A DNA stretch of 64,000 nt from Zhenhengia yiwuensis. Its GTDB lineage: Bacteria > Bacillota > Clostridia > Lachnospirales > Cellulosilyticaceae. Below are positions 42,773 through 51,590 of the stretch, piece after piece; within the stretch, counting starts at the first letter, position 1; each line of letters opens with the position of its first letter. The notes under the pieces are model-generated. The model saw nothing but the letters and a program-made list of their open reading frames with translations, was not told the DNA's origin and ran no database searches. Made by a program: the position numbers and the translations under genes. The stretch lies in assembly GCF_014384995.1 (NCBI RefSeq), contig NZ_JACRSY010000013.1, forward strand, positions 1-64,000. The letters are read 5' to 3'.

Positions 42773-44632
42773 TTAAAGAGCAGTATCACGAAGGTAACCA
42801 CACATATAAGTGATGACTTCTCTAATTCTATAGAGCTCACTCTCTTTGTTACGTGCTCTCCAGATTGCAGTATATTCAGTAAACCAAATTTCAAGTGCAG
42901 CGGCAAGTTCGAGTTTAGAAAGTGCAGGGACAGCTTCTTGTGTACCTACTTTATCTTGAATTAAAGTAAGAACAAAAGTATCTATGAGCTGAATAGATTT
43001 AGAAGAAATCATAAATTCTTGAAGATCAAAGTGGTTATGACGTATACCTAAAGAGAGTGTAAGAAGTTCTTTTTCCACATCTAAAGCAGTTTGGTAACCC
43101 TTTAGGATACGCTCTACATTAAGATTTGAAAGGACTTCTACTTCATCATGTTGGTTATGTTGAAGTTCTTTCCACCTTACAACATCATACCAGCTACAGC
43201 CTTGTCGTCCTGATAGCTGATGAAGTAAGCTTACAAGTTTTTCAGAAGTATCGCCATATTCAATACGAGAAATAGCTTTATACAGATCAGTAAAATCTGT
43301 TTCCTCTGTCACAGGGTTCCATGAAAGGTGAGCGCCATAAATCATACCTGGCATAGAACTTCCAAATAAGTTGATATGTCCATAATCGCCCCAGTCTGTA
43401 TTAAGAACACCGATTGCGCCATGGTTTCTACCATACTCAGTCATTCTACGGATATTCTCGAAAGCGTTCCATATAAGATTCATAAGCATGTTCCAGCCAC
43501 CTACGCCAGGACATACATATTGAGGACGACCTGTTTCAGCAATTTTGCTTACAGCATGGTCACTACAGCCAGAACTATAGTCCCAAGTTAAACAGATTAC
43601 ATCTTTAGGAATTTCATTTAATAATTCTGGATGGTGAAGGATAACATCTCCCCAGAACATAACTTGCTTATTGTGTTTTTTAACACAATTAATAATTTTA
43701 TTAAGGAAATCCACGTAAAGTCTTCCTGTACCAACTTCGTCAGCTTTAGCTTTACTACGGCCTTTACCAAGGTCAAATGTTTCATCACAGCAGATATTGA
43801 ATTGATTAGAGCTGAAAAGTGGAATAAAGTCATTAAGCATTTTTTCTACAAGCTTGAAGCTACCTTCTTCAAGTGTATTAAGTGTATGGTGTGCCATACG
43901 GTCTATAAAAGAGTAGTCTTTTTTGCCTGTAATATCAATCTCACAAAGGTGATTGAAAGATTTGCTTTTTAAAATTTCATAGAAATGACCAAATGTAGAA
44001 AGAGATGGTACAAGTTCTACATGACGTTTTTGACAGTATTGGTCTAAAAGTAAAATTTCTTCAGCAGTGAGAGGGTCTTTATCTACCCAAACTTCACTAA
44101 GTCCAGCAAAAGCAAAGCTGTGTTCTACATAAAGCTGAATTTGATTTAATTTATAGAAAGCTGCACGATCCACTAATGTTTTAAGTGTTTCAAGCGTCGC
44201 TACTTTTCCGCGTGTAACATCATGATAGAAGCCACGATTTTCAAAATGTGGTTCATCTTGAATGGTTAAAGCAGGTACTAAAGCGCCAGCTTGACGAATG
44301 ATTTGACGAAGTGTTTGTACACCATAGAAAATACCAGCACCTGTAGAAGCGTATACAGTAATGGCTTCACTCGTAATGATAAGTTCATAACCTTCTTTGG
44401 CATAGCCAGCTTTTTTCACTAACTGAATCGTATGTAGTGTCTCTGCTGCATTAAAGCTTTTACTGATTGCAAGTGTAAAACCTAAATCAGCTTTAATTTC
44501 ATCTTGAAGAGTAACAGCGGCATTTAAATCATCAAAGTCACAAGTGCCATCTAATAATAGACATGTAGAAGGCTTAATGATAAACTGACCATCTGTTAAA
44601 GAAAAGTGTTTTGGTTGTGGTAATAAGTACAT
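42773..44632 (-). CDS. Beta-N-acetylhexosaminidase, family GH20 (first copy)
   Basis: The 619-residue protein has an N-terminal GH20b domain (about 1-125) and the catalytic barrel. RGFYHDVTRGKV opens the barrel, and the catalytic Asp-Glu pair is 283-284 in NICCDETFDLGKG. HHPELL and LTWDYSSG follow. There is no signal peptide, so it acts in the cytoplasm on imported amino-sugar oligosaccharides. It is divergent from an AraC regulator at 44757. A second copy is encoded at 58676-60499. Confidence 0.93.
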   Translation of the reverse strand: MYLLPQPKHFSLTDGQFIIKPSTCLLLDGTCDFDDLNAAVTLQDEIKADLGFTLAISKSFNAAETLHTIQLVKKAGYAKEGYELIITSEAITVYASTGAGIFYGVQTLRQIIRQAGALVPALTIQDEPHFENRGFYHDVTRGKVATLETLKTLVDRAAFYKLNQIQLYVEHSFAFAGLSEVWVDKDPLTAEEILLLDQYCQKRHVELVPSLSTFGHFYEILKSKSFNHLCEIDITGKKDYSFIDRMAHHTLNTLEEGSFKLVEKMLNDFIPLFSSNQFNICCDETFDLGKGRSKAKADEVGTGRLYVDFLNKIINCVKKHNKQVMFWGDVILHHPELLNEIPKDVICLTWDYSSGCSDHAVSKIAETGRPQYVCPGVGGWNMLMNLIWNAFENIRRMTEYGRNHGAIGVLNTDWGDYGHINLFGSSMPGMIYGAHLSWNPVTEETDFTDLYKAISRIEYGDTSEKLVSLLHQLSGRQGCSWYDVVRWKELQHNQHDEVEVLSNLNVERILKGYQTALDVEKELLTLSLGIRHNHFDLQEFMISSKSIQLIDTFVLTLIQDKVGTQEAVPALSKLELAAALEIWFTEYTAIWRARNKESELYRIREVITYMCGYLRDTAL

Positions 44633-44756
44633 GATGTCCTCCTAAAAATTTTATAGTTAAATAATGTTCTTGATAGATTCATTATATAGCGATAAGATAA
44701 ATAATAAAGTATGCATTTTGCTTTAAATTAACACAATATTGCTCAAGGAGTAGCCT

Positions 44757-45572
44757 ATGAATCCTATTATTTATGAACATCACCGTCATGACGATCCTAA
44801 ATTTCCTATTATTTTTCACTACGATACTTTAGAGAGTACGCAGGAGAAATTTATTGTACATTATCATGAAAATATTGAAATACTTTACTTTGTAAAAGGA
44901 AGTGGCGTTGCTACATGTGGCAGTAACCATGTAGAAGTAAAGGAGGGAGACTTACTTGTAGTCAACTCTAATGAATTGCATTTTATTTATACGACTTCAC
45001 CTGTATTAGAATATTATTGCTTAATTGTAGATAAGGCATTATGTGAAGGTTTTCAAATGCCGATAGAAGATGTAGTCGTGCAGAATCTTATTGAAGATAG
45101 TTTATCTGTGAGTTATATGGAACATATTATAGAAGAGATGGATGCTAGAAGGCCTTATTACAAATCGGCTGTTCAAGGCATGGTTCTTTTATTATTTACT
45201 CAGCTTTATCGAAATTATAGTGTCATTAAGAGCCCAGTAATAGCAGACACATGGAATCATAAGATGGAAATAGTTAAGAAGGCCATAGGTTATATTAAAA
45301 ATCATTTTACAGAGGAGCTTACTATTGATGAAATGTGTAAGCAAGTAGGTTTTAGTAAGTACTATATGTGTCGTATTTTTAAAGAAATTACAGGACAGAC
45401 CGTTATAGAGTATATTAACTTTTTGCGCTGTGATTATGCGCGAAACTTATTAACTTCTGGTAAGTACAATGTAAAGGAAAGTGCAGAAAAGTGTGGGATT
45501 CCTAACTTATCTTATTTCAGTAAAACCTATAAAAAATATATGGGTAAACTTCCATCTAAAGAAAATAGTTAA
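44757..45572 (+). CDS. AraC-family regulator divergent from GH20
   Basis: The 271-residue protein has a cupin-type N-terminal domain (about 15-110, with HYHENIEILYFVKGSG and VVNSNELHF). A C-terminal HTH pair (about 175-265) has LTIDEMCKQVGFSKYYMCRI and ending PNLSYFSKTYKKYMGKLPS. It is placed to control the adjacent GH20 gene, and I infer it senses an amino-sugar metabolite. AAGGAG precedes the ATG. Confidence 0.9.
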   Translation: MNPIIYEHHRHDDPKFPIIFHYDTLESTQEKFIVHYHENIEILYFVKGSGVATCGSNHVEVKEGDLLVVNSNELHFIYTTSPVLEYYCLIVDKALCEGFQMPIEDVVVQNLIEDSLSVSYMEHIIEEMDARRPYYKSAVQGMVLLLFTQLYRNYSVIKSPVIADTWNHKMEIVKKAIGYIKNHFTEELTIDEMCKQVGFSKYYMCRIFKEITGQTVIEYINFLRCDYARNLLTSGKYNVKESAEKCGIPNLSYFSKTYKKYMGKLPSKENS

Positions 45573-45604
45573 AGTCCTCTATCTTAAGTATAGAGGACTT
45601 TCTT
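45571..45604. terminator. Bidirectional terminator between AraC and MATE genes
   Basis: AAAGTCCTCTAT/ATAGAGGACTTT around CTTAAGT, followed by CTTGTT, overlapping the AraC stop codon. Confidence 0.88.
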
Positions 45605-45605
45605 G

Positions 45606-46925
45606 TTAAAGTTTTACAAAGTATTTTTTTAGGGTTATAAAGATTATAAAAGTAATGATTTCTGTAACAGGTAATACAAGCCATATGCCAGCTTCGCCTA
45701 AGTATCTAGGCAGAATAAGAAGGAGAATAAAGATGAGACCAATTCCTCTTAGAAAAGACATGACACTTGAGTAAAAGGATCGCTCTATAGATTGGAAATA
45801 ATACATAAGTACTGTATTAAAACCTGTAAAAGCAAAAGCGATAAAATATAGATGAATAGCTTTCATACCTTGTGATACGACAGCTGGCTCTGACGAAACA
45901 AGACCTTCTATAATAGGTTTTGAAAATAGAGCAAGGAGGAGAAAGGCTAAGAGGCCACTACCTCCCGCTACCCACATAGCAAATTGATAGGCAATATGTA
46001 CGATTTTAAAGTCTTTTAGGCCATAGTTTAGACTGATAATAGGCTGGCTAGCCTGAGCCATACCACCAAATAGACCTTTGGCAATAAAGCTAATGTTAGA
46101 AATAACACTAAAGATCGCAACAGCAGTAGCACCACTTACCTCCATTAAAGCAAGATTAATAAGAAAGATTGTGACGCCTGTAGAAATTTCTAAAATACTT
46201 GCCCCTACACCATTTTTAAGCATACGATTATACAGACTTAAATCCCAAAAGTATTTAGTAAAATGGACTGTATTTTTCTTTAATACAAAATGAAAGAGCA
46301 AAATGACCATACTGATTGTAAACCCAATAGCTGTAGCTAAACCTGCACCAAAAGTACCAAGGCCCATAGGCATAACGAATACATAGTCTAAAACAATATT
46401 GACAACATTCCCCACTACCCCAGCAACCATAACCAGATTAGGGTTTCCATCTCCACGTACAATAACAGTGAGAGCACCTGATAGCATATAAAATAGGACG
46501 CCCCATGAAACCGGTTTTAAATAAGCGATTACTTCTTTTAAGATAATAGGATCAGCACCTAAAATAAGTGCAAGTTGCTCAGTAAAGAGAACGCTAATGA
46601 GTGTAAAGAAGCTGCCTAAAAGAGCAATGGTTAAAAGTGCCATAGTAAGTAGTTTGTTAGAGGCCTCATGAAGGCCTTGACCTTTGCACACACCTATCGT
46701 AATAGAAGTTCCTACACCAATAAGAAGTGCAAGAGCAGAGTAAATTGTAAAGATAGGAAGTGAGATATTTAAAGCTGCCAGGCCATTACTCCCTACACCA
46801 AGAGAAACAAATAATACATCAGCTAGGCAGTAGAGGCTATAGGTAACCATCCCGATCACTGTAGGGATAAGATAGCTCACATAGTTTTTCCAAATATTTT
46901 TTTTGAGTGAACAAGAACTTTGCAT
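45606..46925 (-). CDS. MATE-family efflux transporter
   Basis: The 439-residue, 12-helix protein has YLIPTVIGMVTYSLYCLADVLF in TM1, VRGDGNPNLVMVAGVVGNVVNI and a matching half-repeat LKNGVGASILEISTGVTIFLI, the duplicated topology of NorM/DinF-type transporters. It likely exports cationic drugs or metabolites using a Na+ or H+ gradient. AGAGGAG lies upstream. Confidence 0.93.
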   Translation of the reverse strand: MQSSCSLKKNIWKNYVSYLIPTVIGMVTYSLYCLADVLFVSLGVGSNGLAALNISLPIFTIYSALALLIGVGTSITIGVCKGQGLHEASNKLLTMALLTIALLGSFFTLISVLFTEQLALILGADPIILKEVIAYLKPVSWGVLFYMLSGALTVIVRGDGNPNLVMVAGVVGNVVNIVLDYVFVMPMGLGTFGAGLATAIGFTISMVILLFHFVLKKNTVHFTKYFWDLSLYNRMLKNGVGASILEISTGVTIFLINLALMEVSGATAVAIFSVISNISFIAKGLFGGMAQASQPIISLNYGLKDFKIVHIAYQFAMWVAGGSGLLAFLLLALFSKPIIEGLVSSEPAVVSQGMKAIHLYFIAFAFTGFNTVLMYYFQSIERSFYSSVMSFLRGIGLIFILLLILPRYLGEAGIWLVLPVTEIITFIIFITLKKYFVKL

Positions 46926-47124
46926 AATAGACTCCTCTAAAATTTATAAAAGTTATACAGACCTATTATAGTGCAATTTAAATTTTACTTCTATAAAAAA
47001 TTAATAAATTTGAATACATTAACATGGAATTCTATACGTCAAAAAGTTTGATTACCCAGAGGGCAAGGAAAACTCCAAAAAACAGTCTTTCTTTGGAAGA
47101 ATATTGAGAAAATCTTAGGAAATT

Positions 47125-47166
47125 AAAAATAAGGTTTAGGCTTTTGGGCCTGAACCTTATTTTTAA
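47125..47166. terminator. Terminator of the eutJ gene
   Basis: AATAAGGTTTAGGC pairs with GCCTGAACCTTATT (one G-T), around TTTTGG. The minus-strand read is followed by TTTTTAATTT. Confidence 0.83.
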
Positions 47167-48005
47167 TAATGAGCTTTACTTGGTAGAAAGGGTTCACAGC
47201 TCATAGCAATGCCGGTAGGTGTAATCAGGAGAGGGTTGCTCGGTTTAATCGTTTTAATACCTACTGTTTTTTCAAATACTTTTTCCATACCGTGGAGGCA
47301 GCAAGTACCGCCACATAAATAAATGGTATCGACTGTATAACCTTTAATGTGATTTTTAACAATAGTAGCCATTTTTTCAATAACAGCTTTTACACTGCCA
47401 AGTACTTCACTTTGATGGATGGGATTTTTTTTGAAGGATTCAGCCTCTTCAACGGAGAGGTGATGGCTACCTGCTAAGACTAAGGTGAGGTGGGTTCCAC
47501 CTGTTGGTTCATCTGCCACATAGACTACTTTACCTTCTTTAAAAATAGAAAGTCCCGTAGTGCCACCACCAATGTCTACAACCACACCTTCTGAAATATG
47601 GAGTACATTATTTGCAGCAGTAGGTTCATCTAGGATATGGCTCACCTCCATTTCGGCGCCTTCTATAACATGAGAGTGGGTCTTAATGCTAGATTCTGTA
47701 CCAGGAGGCATAGCAATAGAAGCTTTAAGTAGTGTAACGCCTAATCTTTTCTCAAGTTTCTCCTTAAGTTGTTTAACAATCTGCAGAGCACCTACATAAT
47801 CTACGATAATTCCGTCTTTAAGAACATGAGCTTCTTGAAGCTCAGAAGCTACAGGGGCATCTTGTTCATTTAAGACGACTATGCCAATATAGGCAGTACC
47901 TAGGTCTATACCTACTTTTAATTTTTCACCAGGCGTATAGTGGGTTTGTTTTAAACTTTTTTCTACTTGTTCAATTTGTGATTTAACAGCTTGTTCATCA
48001 TACAT
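47163..48005 (-). CDS. eutJ: EutJ-like ethanolamine utilisation chaperone (orphan)
   Basis: The 280-residue Hsp70/actin-like ATPase-fold protein has KVGIDLGTAYIGIVVLN (phosphate 1), VVVDIGGGTTGLSIF (phosphate 2), VADEPTGGTHLTLVLAG and YLCGGTCCLHGME (adenosine). Length and order match EutJ. No other eut genes (eutABC, shell proteins) are within the window, so its partner system lies elsewhere or the protein has another job. GAGGAA lies upstream. Confidence 0.9.
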   Translation of the reverse strand: MYDEQAVKSQIEQVEKSLKQTHYTPGEKLKVGIDLGTAYIGIVVLNEQDAPVASELQEAHVLKDGIIVDYVGALQIVKQLKEKLEKRLGVTLLKASIAMPPGTESSIKTHSHVIEGAEMEVSHILDEPTAANNVLHISEGVVVDIGGGTTGLSIFKEGKVVYVADEPTGGTHLTLVLAGSHHLSVEEAESFKKNPIHQSEVLGSVKAVIEKMATIVKNHIKGYTVDTIYLCGGTCCLHGMEKVFEKTVGIKTIKPSNPLLITPTGIAMSCEPFLPSKAHY

Positions 48006-48126
48006 AGTTTTAATTCCTCATCTTTAGATTTCTAGCTTGTGTCTTTATTTTAGTTTAGAAAATAGGCGAGTATATGTATAGGGGTAGAGCAGTTATTCAT
48101 ATAGATAAAGAAGAGGAGGGAGCCTA

Positions 48127-48699
48127 ATGGATAACAAAAAACAATGTATTATTCTTATAGGGCCTATGGGAGTAGGTAAGACAACGATTTCAAAAAAATT
48201 AGCAAAGCAACTTGGATTACCCTACATTGATTGTGATGGTATGAGGCATAAATATTATGCCCAAATGTCCGGATATAATAAGAAGTACGTTAGGCAACTG
48301 CAAAAAAATAACGAAGCTTTAGCTTATTATCAGTATATGAATCCTTTTGAACTTATTTATATTGAACAAATTCTTAATCAGTATCCTAGGGGGATATTTG
48401 ATTTTGGTGCAGGACATTCTGTGTACGATATAAAAGCGCATAAAGATAAAATGATGATCCTTCTTAGACCTTATCAGTATGTATATATGTTACGTTACTG
48501 TGGTGATAAGGAGGAAAGCATACAGGCATTAAGTAGACGTCATAGGTTGCCATATGGCATTAGTAGTGAGTTTTATAACATTATTAATCGCCTTTATATT
48601 GAAAGTAACTGTAATATTCGATTAGCTAAATATATAGTAGATACTAAAGGTAAAACCGTACAGCAGGTGGTAGATCAAATAAAAAGACAGCTTTATTAA
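48127..48699 (+). CDS. Shikimate kinase-like P-loop protein
   Basis: The 190-residue protein has Walker A LIGPMGVGKTTISKKLA (about 10-26) and the IDCDG motif (about 34-38) of shikimate kinases. It then has unusual insertions: a Tyr-rich segment and DFGAGHSVYDIKAHKDKM in place of the usual shikimate-binding GGG motif. A shikimate role is uncertain, and nucleotide-dependent phosphotransfer is likely. AGGAGGG precedes the ATG. Confidence 0.72.
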   Translation: MDNKKQCIILIGPMGVGKTTISKKLAKQLGLPYIDCDGMRHKYYAQMSGYNKKYVRQLQKNNEALAYYQYMNPFELIYIEQILNQYPRGIFDFGAGHSVYDIKAHKDKMMILLRPYQYVYMLRYCGDKEESIQALSRRHRLPYGISSEFYNIINRLYIESNCNIRLAKYIVDTKGKTVQQVVDQIKRQLY

Positions 48700-48822
48700 A
48701 TGGATTTTATAAGCAGGGAGAAAAAAGAAACGGTCATACTTTATTCATTGAGAGGGGATTATCCCGTAAAAATATGATACAATAAGCCTAGAGACTTAAA
48801 TCTCTTAGAAAGTAGGTGTTAT

Positions 48823-49104
48823 ATGGAACCTAAAAATTATACATCAAAATTAGATACAGTGTATCAGGATGCAAAAAAGCGTACCTTGCTACATATTGAT
48901 AAGCTTAGACATGCCAAAGAGAGTGAAATCATTGAATCAGATCGTATTTTTCAGTACTTACAGCAGACGATAGACTGTTTACAACTTTGCATAGAACATT
49001 TGCCAAAGGAATCTGAAACAAGAATACGTTATGCACAGTATAAAGATGAACTAGGAGAGCTAGGAGAAGAAGTAGTACGTCTGACTAATCCTAATAGATG
49101 GTAA
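48823..49104 (+). CDS. Small coiled-coil protein of unknown function
   Basis: The 93-residue, largely helical protein is rich in Lys, Glu and Gln (KRTLLHIDKLRHAKESEII). Mid-protein it reads YLQQTIDCLQLCIEHLPK, with heptad-like spacing that suggests a coiled coil. AGTAGGTG lies upstream, and a candidate promoter TTGAGA with a 19-nt spacer to TATGAT (48748-48778) precedes it. I do not recognise a family. Confidence 0.65.
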   Translation: MEPKNYTSKLDTVYQDAKKRTLLHIDKLRHAKESEIIESDRIFQYLQQTIDCLQLCIEHLPKESETRIRYAQYKDELGELGEEVVRLTNPNRW

Positions 49105-49169
49105 GTAGAACCATTATAAAAACTTTGATAGCCTATAGAAAAACCTCATTGTAATTCCTTGTAGAAAAG

Positions 49170-49194
49170 TATCAAACAACCCTCCTGTTTGATA
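49170..49194. repeat. Perfect inverted repeat TATCAAACA/TGTTTGATA
   Basis: Nine-base arms (49170-49178 and 49186-49194) with a 7-nt centre. There is no T-run on either side, so a terminator is unlikely, and it could be an operator for the small gene at 49255 or an RNA hairpin. Confidence 0.5.
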
Positions 49195-49254
49195 GAATAA
49201 AGTATAAGATTTTTTAGAAAAGTAACGAAGTCAAATCAAATAGGGGGGAAGAGC

Positions 49255-49410
49255 ATGAGTTCTGAAAAGAAAATAATGCGTTTTGTCACAGGTGGAACTT
49301 TGATTGGAAGTTTAATAGGTTACTTTTTAGCGTTACCTTATGTAACAGTATGTGGTTTAGTGTGTTTAGCCATTTCGGGAGTAGGTATGATGGTTTCAGA
49401 GAGAGATTAA
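49255..49410 (+). CDS. Small membrane protein (51 residues)
   Basis: ATG 49255 follows AGGGGGGAAG. The frame MSSEKKIMRFVTGGTLIGSL then GYFLALPYVTVCGLVCLAIS, ending VSERD, is hydrophobic throughout after the start, with one or two TM segments. The own terminator and strong ribosome site support expression. The function is unknown. Confidence 0.65.
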   Translation: MSSEKKIMRFVTGGTLIGSLIGYFLALPYVTVCGLVCLAISGVGMMVSERD

Positions 49411-49411
49411 G

Positions 49412-49446
49412 AAAGGTCTAGGTGTAGTAGCCTAGACCTTTTATAG
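49412..49446 (+). terminator. Terminator after the small membrane protein
   Basis: AAAGGTCTAGG/CCTAGACCTTT around TGTAGTAG, followed by TATAG. Confidence 0.8.
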
Positions 49447-49487
49447 TGAAATTGTAAAATAAATTAAAGTTTAGGAGAGGGCAATAT

Positions 49488-50261
49488 ATGCTTTATGAAG
49501 TAGATAGAAATAATAGGGAAAGATTAACACCTTTATTTGCACAGATGCATGATACAATGATTCGTTCATGTTTAGAAGGACATATGGGTATTGCTAGAGC
49601 AGATGATTTAGATGATCCTACAGTAGCACAAATTGGAGTCGGTGATTTTGTATTTTTAGCAGGTGATGTAAAAAGCGAAGCTGCTAGGAAATTGTTAGAA
49701 TGTATACCTTTAGGCAAGTTGGTCATTGCCCAAAATGAACAGTGGAAGGTTCAAATAGAGGCGCTTTATAAAGAACGCGTGGTTAAAGTAACACGTTATG
49801 CCTTTAAACAAGATCCTAAATATTTAAAGTGTGAACGTTTAAAGATATTGATAGGTGGTCTTGTAGAAGAATATGAGCTAAAAAGGATGGAGGGAGATAT
49901 TTTAAAGAATGCTTCACTTCATGCGCTATCGGAGGATTTTACTGCTCAGTTTGACTCATTGGAAGACTTTGAAAAACGAGGAAGAGGTTACTGCATTTTA
50001 TATAAGGGGCAAGTAGTATGCGGGGCCTCTAGCTATAGTATTTATAATGGGGGACTAGAAATAGAGGTAGATACACATCCTAGCCACAGGAGAAAAGGAT
50101 TAGCAACAGTAGCTACTGCTGCTCTTGTATTAGAGTGCCTAGAAGGGGGGATTTATCCTAGTTACGATGCGGCTAACTTAGCGTCTGTAGGCGTAGCTCA
50201 AAAATTAGGTTATCAATTAGAAAGACCTTATGATACATATATTATTAATGAGAAGCTGTAG
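49488..50261 (+). CDS. GNAT-family acetyltransferase (two-domain, GNAT_acetyltran type)
   Basis: The 257-residue protein has an N-terminal half with no obvious motif and a C-terminal GNAT domain (about 140-245) with VVCGASSYSIYNGGLEIEVD, HPSHRRKGLATVATAALV (acetyl-CoA loop, RRKGLA) and CLEGGIYPSYDAANLASVGV. The acceptor is unknown. AGGAGAGG precedes the ATG. Confidence 0.88.
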   Translation: MLYEVDRNNRERLTPLFAQMHDTMIRSCLEGHMGIARADDLDDPTVAQIGVGDFVFLAGDVKSEAARKLLECIPLGKLVIAQNEQWKVQIEALYKERVVKVTRYAFKQDPKYLKCERLKILIGGLVEEYELKRMEGDILKNASLHALSEDFTAQFDSLEDFEKRGRGYCILYKGQVVCGASSYSIYNGGLEIEVDTHPSHRRKGLATVATAALVLECLEGGIYPSYDAANLASVGVAQKLGYQLERPYDTYIINEKL

Positions 50262-50263
50262 AT

Positions 50264-50294
50264 AGCCCAAAGAGGTTATGGGCAGTTTTTATAA
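50264..50294 (+). terminator. Weak terminator after the GNAT gene
   Basis: AGCCCA and TGGGC form a short stem with a 9-nt loop, followed by AGTTTTTAT. Confidence 0.55.
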
Positions 50295-50365
50295 CATATA
50301 AAATCATTATATGATATAATTAATTATTATAAATAATTATGACCTAGAATAGAAAAGGTGAATAG

Positions 50366-51553
50366 ATGAATCCTATAAAAAAATCAAATCGTACCAGGAT
50401 ATTAGAGTATATCTTTAGAAATGCTCCTGTATCGAGAGCAACTATAGCAGAACAGACAGATATTACGCCTGCTACAGTAACGACAACTACTATGGCCCTA
50501 GTGAATGAGGGGATTATTGTAAACTTAGGTGAAGCGGAACAAGTAAGTGATAATACACCAGGGCGAAAAAGGCAGCTTATTGATTTAAATGCGGATTATG
50601 CCTATGCAATTGGCATTGAGTTTAATGAAAAAAATATTGCGTTTTGTATAACCAATTTAAGAGGGCACATTATAGATCAAAAAATTGTTTTAACTACTTA
50701 TAAAGAGGTTAACAATATTACTGCTTTTATTCTTGAAGAGGTGGAAAAGCTCATTCAGCACAATGAAGGAATTTTAGGTAAACTTATAGGGATTGGTATA
50801 GGTGTACCGGGCAAAATTAGTCGTAATAAAAAAGAACTTATTACCGATTCGAAAGTATGGGAATCTTTTAATCCTGAGCGTATAAAGGAAAAGTTTGATG
50901 TACCTATTATTATGGAGAATAATGTAAGATGCAAGGCGTTTGGGGAGTATTTATTTCGTCCATTGCAGACACCAGAACATTTTTCATTTTTCCATATAGG
51001 AATGGGGATGTATTGTGCAAATGTTATTAATGGGGAGTTATTTGAACAAGAGAATTATATATCTGGAGAGATAGGCCATACTATTGTAGAAGTTGATGGG
51101 AAGCTTTGTGAATGTGGAAAGTGTGGTTGTTTACAGACTTATGCAAGTGAACGATGGCTTATTAAAGCCGGGAAGTTACTTGTAAAAAATAAAAGCTCAT
51201 TAATCCTAAACAGTTTAGTAAAAGAAGAAGAGGATGTAACCATTGAGAAGCTTATAAGTGCATATAATCTAGGCGATGAAATTATAAGAGGTTATATCTC
51301 AAAAGCTTTAAAATATTTAAGTATGACAGTTTCGAATTTATCGATTGTAATGAATCCTACTAAAATCTTTTTGCACGGACAGCTTTTAGGTAATCAAGAG
51401 ATTTTAAAAGAATTTCAAACCTATATTGAAAAGGATTTGAACTTTATGGGCAATAATTACTTCGAAAATATAGAAGTGCTCCCTTATGAACCTAATAATG
51501 GTGCTGTAGGGGCAAGTGCAAGAATAATCTATACTTACTTTATCAATGAATAA
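50366..51553 (+). CDS. ROK-family transcriptional repressor
   Basis: Residues about 1-75 form a MarR-like HTH (ILEYIFRNAPVSRATIAEQT). The ROK domain follows with IGIGIGVPGKISRNKKELI (phosphate loop and Asp), EIGHTIVEVDG, and the zinc-binding segment CECGKCGCLQTYAS. NagC/XylR-type ROK regulators sense sugars or amino-sugar phosphates. It converges with the sulfatase gene, so it may control sugar genes elsewhere. AAAGGTG precedes the ATG. Confidence 0.92.
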   Translation: MNPIKKSNRTRILEYIFRNAPVSRATIAEQTDITPATVTTTTMALVNEGIIVNLGEAEQVSDNTPGRKRQLIDLNADYAYAIGIEFNEKNIAFCITNLRGHIIDQKIVLTTYKEVNNITAFILEEVEKLIQHNEGILGKLIGIGIGVPGKISRNKKELITDSKVWESFNPERIKEKFDVPIIMENNVRCKAFGEYLFRPLQTPEHFSFFHIGMGMYCANVINGELFEQENYISGEIGHTIVEVDGKLCECGKCGCLQTYASERWLIKAGKLLVKNKSSLILNSLVKEEEDVTIEKLISAYNLGDEIIRGYISKALKYLSMTVSNLSIVMNPTKIFLHGQLLGNQEILKEFQTYIEKDLNFMGNNYFENIEVLPYEPNNGAVGASARIIYTYFINE

Positions 51554-51590
51554 AATAAGGTGTCCTCATTATGAGGACACCTTATTTTTT
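51553..51590. terminator. Bidirectional terminator between ROK and sulfatase genes
   Basis: A near-perfect palindrome (AAATAAGGTGTCCTCAT/ATGAGGACACCTTATTT) with a T-run on both sides. Confidence 0.9.

Noticed and set aside
48748..48778. Second 19-nt-spacer promoter (TTGAGA/TATGAT)
   Set aside because: The spacer dyad GGGATTATCCC is not the MerR type and the hexamers are weak. It is mentioned only with the small gene.
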